A DNA stretch of 64,000 bases, taken from Eupeodes corollae (taxonomy: Eukaryota > Arthropoda > Insecta > Diptera > Syrphidae). Shown here in pieces: positions 22,650-34,499 of the stretch (position 1 is its first letter; each line of letters begins with the position of its first letter). A program made the translations under genes and the position numbers. The DNA is taken from positions 21,897,946 to 21,961,945 of the forward strand of contig NC_079148.1 in the NCBI RefSeq assembly GCF_945859685.1, in the 5' to 3' direction. The notes under the pieces are model-generated. The model made no database searches, had not been told where the DNA came from, and saw only the letters and a program-made list of their open reading frames with translations.

Positions 22650-24780
22650 ATAAGGCATATTCACAGTCATCTTTTAAACCCGATTCTGTTTAAAATAGAG
22701 TCTACATTTAAGATCTAGGTTTCACACAGCTGCTATTTATAAAGAATTTGGCAGCTCTGCTTAGTTAGAAAGGTTTAAGGTATATTCTATTTCAATGACT
22801 TGAACTACTTCAAAATGGCTTGTAGAGGAAAACAAAATAAAATATGTTAGCTGGAGAACCAAAATCTTTAAAATCCATTAAATTATTCTGTTCGCTGTTA
22901 GTTGAGAAATTGCAAGTAAATAGCGCTGGTGCTGTAAAGACTTGGAAACACCTAGACATTCGCAAATTTGTCATTGAATTTCAATCTTAAATTTTTAGAA
23001 GGTCAATCATAAACTTGATGTTCTCGAGTCGATACCTTTCATACAAATCGTTCTCATCTACTATTTCAAAGAGGTCGATTCGTGTTTAGTGGAGCTTTGG
23101 TTTTCTGTTGAGTGGTAGCATTCCAACATACATCCAGAAAAATATCAAAATATTGATATATGCTTAATCCTTTTGACATTTTTATTTTAAATTTTTAAAT
23201 AAAATTTCTCGCAAAGTTACTTTCTCAATCAGTTTGCTTATTTTTGACGTTTTGTAGATTTAAAAACAACTTAAACGCAGGTTCCATCGTGTTTATTTTT
23301 AGATTTCAGGCTATCGTTTTAAAAAGGGTTTTCATTATCTATGAATAACAAAAATGAGAGGTTCTTTTAGCAAACACAAAATCAGTACTAATTAAAGAAC
23401 TATGAATATGACCCTATGCGTTTAAGTAAAGCAAAAGTCTTATACTTTTTCAAACTAGCTAATAACAATAATTACGAATACCAAAAAATGCAAACGGTGA
23501 AAGGTTTTAGAATGTGAATTTTCAAATAATCAAATAAGTGAAGTAAGTTTATTAAAAAATTGTTCGTGAAGAAGCTTTTTATTGGATATAAAGGGAAATA
23601 AAGAAACGTTAAAGTACGCAGTAAAATAAACACTAAATAAAATACACTTTTGTCTCTTATTTTTTTTTTCGACAAGAGGGCTTTATATATATAAAAAGTT
23701 GTCGTATTAATATAAAACTAAACAATTTCCTAAAACTTTAGTTCTTCACCTTAAAGAAAATTATTGTTTAAAAAAAATATGAGGGAATACATTTTTTACA
23801 ATTTTATTACTGTTCACAAAGAAGTTGTTAGAATTTCATTCAAGAATCTTGAAATTTTCGCAGCTTTATTTTATTTCCGGGGTTTTACTTATTTCTGTAC
23901 TTGTACATTGCTATTGAATTGGTTAACATCTTCACTCTTTAAGGTTCTTTTATCTTTCAACTTCTTGAACTTGAACAAATTTAAAAATCTATAAAGTATG
24001 CAAAGTACAGCATTTATATGTTTGCTGTTGATTTATCATTTTTTTTTGCATTCTTTATACTTTCGATTTTGTGTCTGTTGCCAAGTAATTTAAACACAAC
24101 CCATACTGTTTTCTATTTTTAATTATAAAACTAGGACTTCCATTGCATGTCCTTGATATATCATATACCAATGTCATGATTATACATTTTTTTTTTATTT
24201 TTTTTTTAGATTAAAATTGAAGATTGTGACTGAGCTTAAAATAAACTTTCTCAATAAAAAAAAATCTGTAAAATTATTGGCTAGAAAAAGAAAAATGCTT
24301 GGGTAGGTCTATTTTAATTTAAGAATGATTCGAAATTAAAGTTATAATTGGTGTATGTTCATGATTCTTATGAAACGACTTCTCCCTTTCTGAAACTTTT
24401 TGATAAACGACTGTTTGAATTTTTAATAAAACTTTTTAAATGCCATTTTCAAGATAATTGCAACAAAACTTTACTACTGATTTTTACAACAAAAATAAAA
24501 ATGGCTTATAAAATTGATAACAAATAATTTTAATAATTTTAAACGGTTTAATATATCTTAACATTTTACTATGGTTAAAATATTCTATTAGTATAAAAAT
24601 CTTAAATAGTTAGTAAATTGTAAGAAAATAGTAAATACTGTAACGAAGCTTTACACTTCTCCTCCATCACCCTGAACCTGAGACACTAAAACATACCACA
24701 AAGACCACGAAGTAGGCACTACTATTGCATAGACATAGAAAGAAGTTGAGGAAATGTATAATGGTATAGCTTTTCCCATT
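22650..24780. other. AT-rich stretch, no gene seen
   Basis: No coding or repeat signature is supportable. The phenylalanine/leucine-rich open frames at 23472-23994 reflect T-rich composition. Confidence 0.5.
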
Positions 24781-24837
24781 CACCTCCTCTCAATTCACAG
24801 TGACTTTTCACAGAACATTTCATACAGCTATGTGAAA

Positions 24838-25320
24838 TTACAGGAAAGTCCAGAATCGATCAAATATTCACGTTAGGGCATTACTGGATTTCAAGGCCGC
24901 ATATGACAGCATCTACAGGGACGAGCTGTATAGAGCCATGTCTAGTTTTGGCATCCCTGCCGAACTCGTCCGTTTGTGCAGGATGACCATGGAGAAGCAT
25001 GGACTATGACAAAAGCGGATGAAATCACCTTGGGTCGGTTCGAGAGAAAAGTTTTTCGTGTGATCTACGATCCCGTATGCATCGGAGGGGAGTGTACTGG
25101 CTGTACAGCGACGAAGACCTAGCCTCACGTAGAGCGCATGGAAACCAATGCTCTGGCCCGGAAAGTCTTCGAATCCACACCCACAGGACGGCGCAGTAGA
25201 GGAAGACCGCGAATCAGGTGACGCCCACAAGTGGAAGGAGACCTCACCCAACTTGGAACGCGAAACTGGAGACATCTAGCTAGGGATCGAGCTAGTTTGC
25301 TGCCAGGGACGTGGAACTTG
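24838..25320 (+). mobile_element. RTE-like LINE relic, copy 2, internally deleted
   Basis: This belongs to the same family as 21540-22590. It reads GKSRIDQIFTL, then LDFKAAYDSIYRDELYRAMS (24880-24945), SFGIPAELVRLCRMTMEK to about 24995. It then passes without a gap to EAWTMTKADEITLGRFERKVFRVIYDP (24996-25075), the region far downstream of the YADD box. It ends with ARKVFESTPTGRRSRGRPRIR and NWRHLARDRA (25155-25300). Several hundred bases, including YADD, are missing between the two halves. The sequence is better preserved than copy 1, with fewer stops. Confidence 0.75.
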
Positions 25321-26169
25321 TGTTTTCAACTGATTATTTTGTAGTTAATGTCAAAGAGAACCTAGGACAAGCCTTGCGCCGTAGTTACTGCTCTGTTTAA
25401 TTTTCGCTAACCGCAGGGACAAGTCTAAATATTCCTACCACCGTGAGAATTGAATACTCTAAGCATAAGTGTCTGATTTCTTTTGGAAAAACTGTGGCTG
25501 CACACCGACTTATCTGCTTAAGCCTCGTACAAAAACGAATCCCAATATTAAGCCTTTGTTAACAGATTTTAAAACAAAGGAAGTTTAAAATGCTTGCATT
25601 TGTTCTTCGTCTTAAAAAGTTGAAATTTTGTATTTAGAGTAGGATAAAACAAATTGGAGATTGAAAATTTGGAAGGCTTTGTCTTTACAATGTTTAGCTT
25701 AATTGACTATAACCTTGAACTAGGAAAGCGAATTCTTTTTTCGCAGTCACAAAATATAGAAGAAAATCCTATTTTTGTGTCTAATGAACCCTACAACGAC
25801 AGAAAATAGCAGTAGCTTATATAGAAACCCATCTTTCAAAGGAAACGTCAAACGTCTTTCCACAAGTCGCTGCGGTTTAAAATAATTTATACTCAGACGG
25901 ATTTTCTGTTTTCATTCTATATAAATCTCAAAAACACTCTTTTCAAACTCTCATCTCTATAAGTCACTCAAAAAAACTAAGGCTGACACATTGTGAGAAT
26001 GGATGCAAAAGCATCCGTGGCATTCAATAAAGCACACCTAATCCTGTCATTAACATCTATCTTAGTGATGTATTTCCAAACCATAAAATCCAGCCAAAAG
26101 AATAAATTTCAATTGAAATAAATTTAAAAACAAAAAAGTCAACTTAAAAAAAAAAAACAACAAAAAAGC
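25321..26169. other. Non-coding stretch, no gene seen
   Basis: Mixed AT-rich sequence with no motif I can support. Confidence 0.45.
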
Positions 26170-27250
26170 AAACAAATTATAAAAAGAAACCCCTTCGCGC
26201 ACAATTTATTGCCTGACATGTCCGCTGTCATGTGTGCGGGTATCCAGCTACCACGCCAGTGCAGCGCCGCCCTAGGTGTCAAGTCAGTCAGTGTCTCACT
26301 GTCAGACTCACTTTTAGTGAATTGAGACTGTGATGATATTTACAATTTGACAAGAAGTGATGCATATATATATAAAAGATGGATGCCGGGCGGTTGTGTG
26401 TCTTGAATTAAGTGTGAGAGTTGATGATGCAGCAGCAACGTATAAATTTAATTAAATAAAGAAGAACACTCTCCTTTCTCCGGTTGCATAATATCTTCCT
26501 TCACTCACTCGCATGCGAACACGAAATTGTTCCTCATACATAAAGGAACGCGACCTTTCATCCCTTGTCATTATTTGATACACGAAAGACTAATTGCAAC
26601 CGAAGGAGCTCTCAAGTTCATTCTAATATACGACTTGTTATACTTTCATATATGAAGTTATATACATACATATGTCATGAATTATTTGATATAAAATCCA
26701 TCTTCCTCTTTTTTTGTCGTATGGGCCACACGATGAAGATGAAGATAAACTGGAGCAAACTTGGAGCAAGAACCCATGAAGCAAGTGACGTCATCGTCAT
26801 AGTCATCTTCATCGTCGGGAAATAAAGTTAAGTCAACTTAGAAATTAGAACGCGCTAGGGCAAAATTAAGAGAGATATTTATATACATAGACCGTTGTTG
26901 GAGGGAACAACATTAATCTGCTACCAAACACAAGTAAGTGGATTCTGTTGTGATTTAGAGGAAGCCAAAGCCAGAGATATAGATTTTGTCATTTGGGGAT
27001 CAAGCTAGGACGACCGAGCGAGTGATGACGGTGGTGGCGGCGAACTGAGGCGATAGAAATAGAACTGACTTGGATGGTGCTGCGGTGTATGGTTTTTATA
27101 TGGCACACAAAAAAAGGAGGACTTGGAACTTGGGACTTTTAATGCTTTTATTGGGATATTAATTTCACTGGTAATGAATTTAATCTTGGCGATTTGTTCT
27201 TTCAAATTGATTTCGTTTTCCTTTTTTATTTGAGGGATTTTGCTTTTTCA
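26170..27250. promoter_or_regulatory. GC-richer island with a TATA-like box
   Basis: CG-containing, repeat-free DNA. A TATATATATAAAAG box at about 26365-26380 is followed about 30 bases later by GTGTGTCTTG, a plausible but not consensus start region. GAT/CAT triplet runs follow at 26735-26815, and GGTGGTGGCGG at 27028-27042. Short frames on both strands carry no recognised domain. This could be an alternative promoter or enhancer of the surrounding gene. Confidence 0.3.
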
Positions 27251-27704
27251 GGATATTTGGTTTAACAAGATTAAATATATATCGCACATAAAATGGGGTT
27301 TAAAAATTTTAAGGAAGTTATAAAGGTATGTATATGGGGCATTATAGATTTTCTTGGAAATAGCTGATATTTATTTTGAAAATTTAAGATATAGAGTTTA
27401 AAAATGAAGCATATTTAAAACACTAATATCAAAGAATAAAAGGGTCAATATTTACCAACCATTCCGAAAAATTTCAAATTTTGGAATTTACATACCTGAA
27501 AAAGAGAAAAAAATTATTAGTAAAATTTAATTTAATTTAAGAAAATAGTTTTAGATATATATGGAAATATAATTAAGGTAAAATCTGTTTAATTTTTAAG
27601 AATTCAATATTTTTTATATTTGGATTTGTAAAATGGTTTCAATACTAAGCTTAATTTTGTTATATAGATAAATTGGGTTACGTTTTGAGATTAATAAATA
27701 AAGA

Positions 27705-28150
27705 ATAAGCTGGGATGCGAGACACACTAAATACTTTTTTTCGTGTCTTAATGTAAATTCTTCTATAACTTTAACAAAATATTAATAGTGACAATATTTT
27801 GTGTAAGACACAAGTTAATATCTTTCTTTCTTCTCAAAATACTTGAGTCGAAAACCATTTCTTATCAGTTTCTTGTTGGGTTTGTAGGTTTTCGTGTTTT
27901 GTAAGAAAAAATAAAATGGGCAACTGGATCGAACGAATTTGCTCCTTTATGCAAAGAGTCCTGTAAATATACCTGTAAAATAAGTTTGCCTTTAAAGATA
28001 TAAATACCATTTAATTTGTCAAAAAACCTCCGTTTTTCAATTTTTTCGTTTGAAAATCGTTAGACCGGTTTTATTTGAATACATTTTAATAGAAATTTAT
28101 TCTGGACGAATTAGTATCAAATATATTATTTCGTTAGCATGTCTCCCATT
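27705..28150 (+). repeat. Composite repeat, 5'-end-like partial copy C
   Basis: It starts with GCTGGGATGCGA, like the left ends of the larger copies (29621 and 35912). It then has an ACTTGAGTCGAAAACCATTT monomer core near 27841 and GGTTTTCGTGTTTTGTAAG near 27887, as in copy B at about 35980. The copy is heavily diverged and its end is unclear. Confidence 0.45.
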
Positions 28151-29617
28151 TTCGGCTCTCATACGGAACTAATTTTAAGAGATAAGGTCTTAAAACAAAG
28201 ATAATTTTCCGTAGACTATGCGAATTGTATTTTATTGAATATTAATTCATAATTTCTTGAAAAAAAAACTTAACTTTTTATTGTAACACAAATATGAAAT
28301 ACTCGGAAAATATTATGTTTAGGGAAATGGTTTGTGTATTTGAATGAATTTATCGAATACACACCAATTTTTGTCGGTAAGTTAGTTTGATCCTTAGACA
28401 CAACTCATCCTACGATAACTCATCCCGGAAATGGAAAATACTTGTAAGCAAACTTAACGAAAACAATTGTTTGTGTATTCAACTAGTTTGTGCAAAGCTT
28501 TTTTTTGATAGCTTTATTTTAATTTCATATTAGAAGAACCAGGATGGGAAATAAATTAACTGAAGATAAGAAAGAGGCAGAACATGTTTGTTTAAATTGT
28601 AAAGCGATCGCTCATTGGTTGTGTAGTTAGGTAGGTGTCTAAAACGAATAAAGAATAGTTCATTGGAGTTCTCAGTTTTATGCAGATAGATAGATAAAGA
28701 CATGTTTATGATGATGATGAAGGAATGTTATTGGTGGAAGAAATCACATTCCTTATATTCTACAAGTTTTCAGCACCAACATGGAGTTATTACGTTCAGT
28801 TTATTTATTTTTTCGTTAAAGTTAAAAAAAAACAAGCATACGAACAGGTACATGAAATTGCTATTCATGTCTTGTTTACAGTCAGGTTTTTGTGCGTTTT
28901 GGATTTTAGTTATGAAGTGGCACGTAAGCAGAAGTTGTAGAAGTTGTACGTAATACCTACATAGGTATAATGTGTATACGTTGAACAAAAGATTCTATAA
29001 TAAAAAATACATATACTCTTTCCGGCCCGTTTCTTTAACTTGTACTTAGTAATTATTCCTTTATTTAGGCGAAGGCCTAAAGTGTCTTGATAGACACTTT
29101 TAAATAGATTGTTGATTAAACATATCACATTCGTTAATCCGTTACGGCCATCGTTGGAATTTACAATAGTTATAGTTATAAAAATACATAAATGTGTACC
29201 AAATGCATTAATTTGGATAAAAGATAGCAACTTAATCAAACTTTTTTATTAAATTATGCGCTCTTTTGGGCTCATGCACAATGAGATAGGAGGAGGTTAC
29301 ATTACATTACAAGTTTGTTTTCAAAAATTTAAATGACATCTTATAAACCAAAAAACCCCTGAGATTTAATTTTTTTTTTTGAAATTCGATACAGCGTTTT
29401 TTTTTTTTTAAATACATTCATTCAAATACATACAAAAAATGTTGATCTGCTTTTGAGATATAGAATTTTGAAAAAAAAATTCATTATTTTTTTAAAAATC
29501 CAAACAAAAAAAAATTGCACTTTTGATAATCAAATATTGTGAAGGCAATATAACAACTCTTTCAAAAAAAATTATTGAAATCATTTCATAATTTGCTGAT
29601 GAAATTAAAAAACAAAA
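28151..29617. other. Non-coding stretch with two adjacent hairpins
   Basis: No gene is supported; overlapping frames at 28702-29239 on both strands show no domain. The stretch contains two perfect, overlapping hairpins at 29064-29100, listed separately. Confidence 0.45.
29064..29100. repeat. Two overlapping perfect hairpins
   Basis: TTTAGGC-GAAG-GCCTAAA (29064-29081) shares three bases with AAAGTGTCT-TGAT-AGACACTTT (29079-29100). Both stems are perfect with four-base loops. Such short stems occur near the 3' ends of some LINEs. A poly-A-signal-like AATAAA lies on the complement just beyond the first stem. Confidence 0.6.
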
Positions 29618-30670
29618 AAGAGGCTGGGATGCGACCCACACTGATAACTTCCCATCCTGTCTGTCGATTTGTCTTGCTTAAAAGTTTGTCTATATGTATT
29701 TTTACCAAATTTGCGCACTATTTGTAGATTTTATTTTTTATGAAAAAAACGGACTGTTGGATTTTTATATAAAAATTACTGAATATTGAAAACAATATTT
29801 TCTCTGAAATAAAATAAGTTTGAAGCCAATATTTTTAATTTTTTTTTATTTTTTTTTATTTGAGCCGAAAGTAAATTTTTACCAAGTTTTAGTAGGTATT
29901 GTTTTTTTTTAGAGTTTTATTTTTTGTAAAAAAAACTGTCAATTCGAATTTTTTAAAAATTTTACCAAATGTTGAAAACAATATTTCTTATAAGATAAAA
30001 TTAGTTTGAAGTCAATATTTAAAATTTTTGAAGAGATATTTGAGTCGAAAATCAATGTTTACCAACTTTTATACTTTTTTTTTAGATTTTTATCAAAATT
30101 TTATCAGATGTTAAAAACATTATTTTTCGTTGCACAAAATTGTTTAGAGATGAAATCACATTTCAGTCGTAAAATTTTGGAGGTGACAAATTTTTTTTTC
30201 AGTTTTATTGATTTATAAAAAAAACCGCTATATTGATTTTTTTCAAAAAATATACCTGTTTGGTATCACGTTACAATATATTATATTAAATTTAATTCAA
30301 GTCTCTAGCGTTTTTGGTTCGTAAGATATTTAAGGTTAACCAAAATTTTCACCTTTTTTTCAAAATGCTATGGTAAAAAAACCACCCACTCAATTTTCTT
30401 GAGAGCCCTTTCTGCATCTTTCTGCCTTATTATCTGTATAACAAAATGTATTTGAAATCGATATCTCTTCTGGTTCTTGAGCTATGGACGACGAAAAAAA
30501 CGTCGCGAATGTACGGACGTACGGACGTACAAACGTACGTCCACACGCACGCACAGACATCTTTCTAAAAATCTTTTATTTCGTCTCTAGGGACCTTGAA
30601 ACGTCGAGAAGTGTCAAAATTTTCAATTTGACAAATCAGACCTATTACAATATCTTTCTATGGGAAGTTA
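29618..30670 (+). repeat. Composite repeat with internal monomers, copy A
   Basis: It starts AGAGGCTGGGATGCGACC and continues CACTGATAACTTCCCATCC. About three diverged monomers follow, each carrying a core like TTTGAGTCGAAAATCAAT (29861, 30041) spaced about 180 bases. A unique 3' segment then contains GAGAGCCCTTTCTGC, TCTTGAGCTATGGACGACGA (30475) and an ACGTACGGACGTAC palindromic patch (30515-30545). It ends with GACCTTGAAACGTCGAGAA (30592) and CTATGGGAAG near 30668. Copy B (35910-37662) has the same ends but about twice as many monomers. No protein is encoded. Confidence 0.72.
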
Positions 30671-32520
30671 AAAACGGTTCTATAACCAGTACTTTTCTCC
30701 CTCAACCACGGCAGCGTCACTGGTCATCAAACATTGTGCAAAGTAATGTAAACACACTCTCATCAAATGTTTCAGATAATCTTCCTCATCTGCCAAATTA
30801 CAATAACGTCCATACAAATGAAAACTACAACAGTGGAACTCTTTTTTCGCTTGAAGAGCTAAATTCGCTGCTTATGGAAATGGTTACTAAATTATCAACA
30901 TATAAGACTAAGCTAGATCAATTAACCTCACCGATTACTTTAAATGAGCTCAGCTCTAATCATTATCCTGTATTATGTGAACTTCTTTGGTCGGGAATAA
31001 AACAAGAACTACATTAACTAGATTTCAAAAATGCAAATTGGACACGTTTTAGGTTAATTTTAAAAAGTAAACTTCGAAATATTCCCACTGGATAACATGG
31101 TGCATAAATATACTCAAGACATTCTTGCTTCTGTAAACCGATCTGTTCCAAAAGTTATAAAAAAACCATTTCCCCAAAGTCTTTCGCCGCATACTTTGGA
31201 ACTTATAAAAATAGAAACATTCAAAGAAGAAACTGGCAAAAATATCGCCAACCTATTTTTCATGATAACTTTACATATTTGACTCGCCAAATCTCTTATG
31301 AATTACTAAACAAAAGAAATCTTGTTTGGAATAATAAACTACGTTCCTTAGAGAAAAATGCAAAACTATTCTGGAATATTGTAAAAATTGTAAAAAACAA
31401 ACATCGACAGGTTCCTTTTCTGAAAAACTATTCAAGAACCCATTATACGGATTTGGAAAAAGCAAATGCTCTTGCTCTTAGTTTCTCCCAAAACCACACT
31501 GTAGCACAACACCTAGACGATGTTTCAACAGATCATCTGGTAGATACAACTATTCAAAACATAAACCAGATGATTTTTGACACACTACAAAATATGTTAG
31601 CAACTCAAGAAGAATTAGCTGCAGTTGTTCACACACTTAAAACAAAAAAATCTAGCGGGCTCGATCAAGTTGAAAATCTATATTTAAAAATGTTGCCTAA
31701 AACCGGAATACTCTTCCTTACATTCGTCATAAATGCTTGCTTGAAAATGCAATACTTTCCTACTACTTGGAAAATAGGTAAGGTAATACCAATTCTCAAA
31801 GCCGGCAAAAACTCTGTTAGGACTGAAAGTTATAGAAAGTTTCAAGAATGATGACATTGTACAACTGCGCATTTTTCTTAAAAATTTGAAAGACGGTATG
31901 GGAGATCTAATTTTCGAAAACCTGTCATTGTACATGTTACAACTTTGTTGTTTACCACATAGTAGCGCAGCAGCTGAACGTAAATTTTCACAACTCAACG
32001 CTATCAAAAAAGATAGAAGAAACAAACTGTAAATTTTGAGCAACGGGAACATTTTGATCCCTCAGAGGTGTTGGTTAAATATGATTCGAAATATCAATTC
32101 AAAGATGGTTCTTATATAAAATAATTATATACTCAGCAATATATATGAGAAAATAATTAAAAACAAAATTGTTCAAACAATAACTGATAACAACTTATAT
32201 CCAAATAAACAATTTGGTTTCAGGAGATACCCCAGTACATCTCATCAAGGGCTTCGTATAAGTAACTTAATTAAAAGCAATCGCTCCCAAGGTATGTCTA
32301 CTGGAATGATATTGTTAGACATCGAAAAAGCGTTCTACTCAGTATGGCACAATGGTATTATTTATAAAACGATTTCCTTCAATTTTCCACCTTAACTGTG
32401 TAAAATTGTTCAAAGTTTCCTTTCAAATAGATGTTTTATGGTACATGTAAATAGTAGTGTCTCGGAAATAATACATTTTGATTTTGGTGTCCCTCAAGGA
32501 TCTGTCCTTGGACCGACTGA
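30671..32520 (+). mobile_element. LINE relic (ORF1 end and reverse transcriptase), interrupted
   Basis: A jockey-superclade LINE on the plus strand. The frame opening inside the composite repeat at 30484 continues into its ORF1-like end, FSLEELNSLLMEMVTKLS (30844-30900). The ORF2 linker follows: SLSPHTLELIKIETF (31180-31225), QISYELLNKRNLVWNNKLRS (31285-31345). The reverse transcriptase start is LKTKKSSGLDQVENLYLKML (31637-31700), then YFPTTWKIGKVIPILKAGKN (31752-31812). At about 31840 it is interrupted by a hAT fragment and resumes at about 32120 with ILSNIYEKIIKNKI. It continues PNKQFGFRRYPSTSHQGL (32210), GMILLDIEKAFYSVWHNGI (32305-32360) and FGVPQGSVLGP (32485-32517), where it stops abruptly at a TTTA-rich tract. 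Frameshifts and stops occur throughout. Confidence 0.75.
31845..32095 (+). mobile_element. hAT transposase C-terminal fragment inside the LINE
   Basis: The plus strand reads LSLYMLQLCCLPHSSAAAER (about 31923-31980), then KFSQLNAIKKDRRNKL ending at 32030. This is the hallmark of the hAT-family C-terminal dimerisation domain (LP-S-AERxFS...KxxxRN-L). Reverse transcriptase sequence lies on both sides, so a hAT-derived piece sits inside the LINE. No clear inverted ends or 8-bp duplication are visible, so either the edges have decayed or it came in as a fragment. Confidence 0.68.
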
Positions 32521-32770
32521 TTTATAAATGAATGAATTTATTAATTTAATTATTATTAATTTATTATTTCTTTGTTTATTTGATTATTTATTTATTTATG
32601 TATTGATTTATTTATTTATTTACTTATTTATTTATCTATTTGTTAATTTTTGTTTTGCTTATTTATTTATTTTATTTATTCAATTATTTACATATTTATG
32701 TAATTTATTATATATTTATTCATACTTATTGTTAACAAATTATCATTTATTCATTTATTGGTTCATCTGT
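32521..32770. repeat. TTTA/ATTT low-complexity tract
   Basis: About 250 bases are built from TTTA, TTGA and ATTT units, densest at 32580-32650. The open frame 32528-32773 is Leu/Phe/Tyr/Ile-rich only because of this composition. Confidence 0.85.
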
Positions 32771-33429
32771 TAACCTGATAGACTTCATACCCTTACTAGT
32801 CATTAGCTTTATGATTTTATTATATTCTTACATTAAATGGAGGTTTTTATTGTCTTTTCCTCCGGTCATAATTATATGAACCTTATTGATAATTTATAAA
32901 ACTTATATACATACTATTTTAGCTGAAAGATACATTGTATCAAATCACTATATTGTAAAATGTGCGGTAACAAACCATTGTAAAATTTAAACAAAATAAA
33001 TAAACTATCTATCTATTTATCTACAAAAATATGTTTTTCTTACTAAAAGAAGCCAAGTTAAAAAATTAAATTTTTGCGAATTTAAAAAAAAATCTATCGG
33101 TTTGTTATGAGAAAAATAAAATTTTCGTTTTTTGACCAACAAAATTTTATGGGGGCTACTGTTAGTTTTGATATTTAAAAAAAAATGAAAAAAACACTCA
33201 AACTCAAAACTGCTCAAAACCTTAACTTCTACGGTTGAACTCAATCGACTCAATGGTTAAGATTGTAGGAGCGTGGACAGACAGACAAAACAGACGGATG
33301 GAATCACGGGACCCACTTTTTTTGACTTCTCTACCATCGTAATATCATGCTTGATTAAAATTTCGAGTTCAAAATTTCGCACAAAACATGTCGCAATTAA
33401 AAATTTGACCATAGAATTTTTCTCAAAAA
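32771..33429. other. AT-rich stretch, no gene seen
   Basis: A GACAGACAGACAAAACAGACGG patch at about 33275 may belong to an old repeat, but only one copy is present. Otherwise nothing is supported. Confidence 0.45.
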
Positions 33430-33610
33430 AAAAAAAACTTTAAGTTAGCAACAATATTTGGCATATGATAAAATAAGTTTGATTTCAATATCTTTTTTTT
33501 TTGACATTTTTAGTCGAAGACCAATTTTTATCAATTTTGTGTGTTTTAAAGTTTTTATTTCTTATACTGAAAAATACCGGCTTGATAGTACTAAATATTT
33601 TACGATAACA
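33430..33610 (+). repeat. Composite repeat, single-monomer fragment D
   Basis: The stretch TAGTCGAAGACCAATTTTTA (about 33511) with a GATAAAATAAGTTTGATTTC phrase before it matches one monomer of copy B at about 36050-36120. Confidence 0.45.
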
Positions 33611-34499
33611 ACAACTAACTGTTGGATTAAAGGGTAGGTCGCATTCTAGCCTGGTTTTTAATATTGTTTTATTTTCGTTCAATATTTTGGATTTTATTTT
33701 GAATTTTGGATGTCGTACTTCAAGACTTCTAAAATAAAACAAAAGATTCAGCAGATTACGATGTCAAATCAACTACATGAGCTCTGAATAATTTCCGTCT
33801 TTAACTGTGGGAATTGTATTTTAATTACAAAATTTGAAGCAAGTTTTATTTTTTTAAATAATATTTCTTTACCAATGATATTACATATTTTGTAAGAAAA
33901 GAAAGAATATTCCAAAAACTATCATAATATTGGCTTTGATCCCTATAACATCAAATAAAGTTCATTCGATTCAGTCATGAATTGTATTTTAAACCTTTAT
34001 CATCCACGTGTCAAACTTGACTTTTTTCGAGATGACCTTTTAATTCTTCTTAGTTGGAAAAAACACTTAAATAAAACCAATAAATTTAAGTTAAAAATCA
34101 ATTAAAAAAAAAACTTTACTCAAGTACACAAAAATCAAAATGATGAAATTGATTTTCAAAATCGCAAAAGAAAAAAAATTTAATGCTCCTCTTATATTTT
34201 TCAACTCAATGCGGAAGCGCTTTGCTTTCGCTGATTTCCCAGAAAATGTTTTTTATTAAATTCTTTTAAACAAATAAAAAATATTCTAATAGATATCCAT
34301 AAAATAATCATCATAGAAAAACACATTTCCAACAAACATATTTAAATACCTGCCTGCCGGTCTTTTATAAAATTCCATTCTACATATTTCCCACAATGAA
34401 TCATCAATTCAAAAAAAAAAAACATTCAACCGCATAAAATTTTATATCCTTCATATTAAAAATTTTGTTTAAAAAGAAAATAGAAATAAAACATATTAT
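33611..34499. other. AT-rich stretch, no gene seen
   Basis: There is no supportable coding, RNA or repeat feature. Confidence 0.5.

Noticed and set aside
32528..32773. 81-codon Leu/Phe/Tyr-rich frame
   Set aside because: It is a translation of the TTTA-type low-complexity tract.
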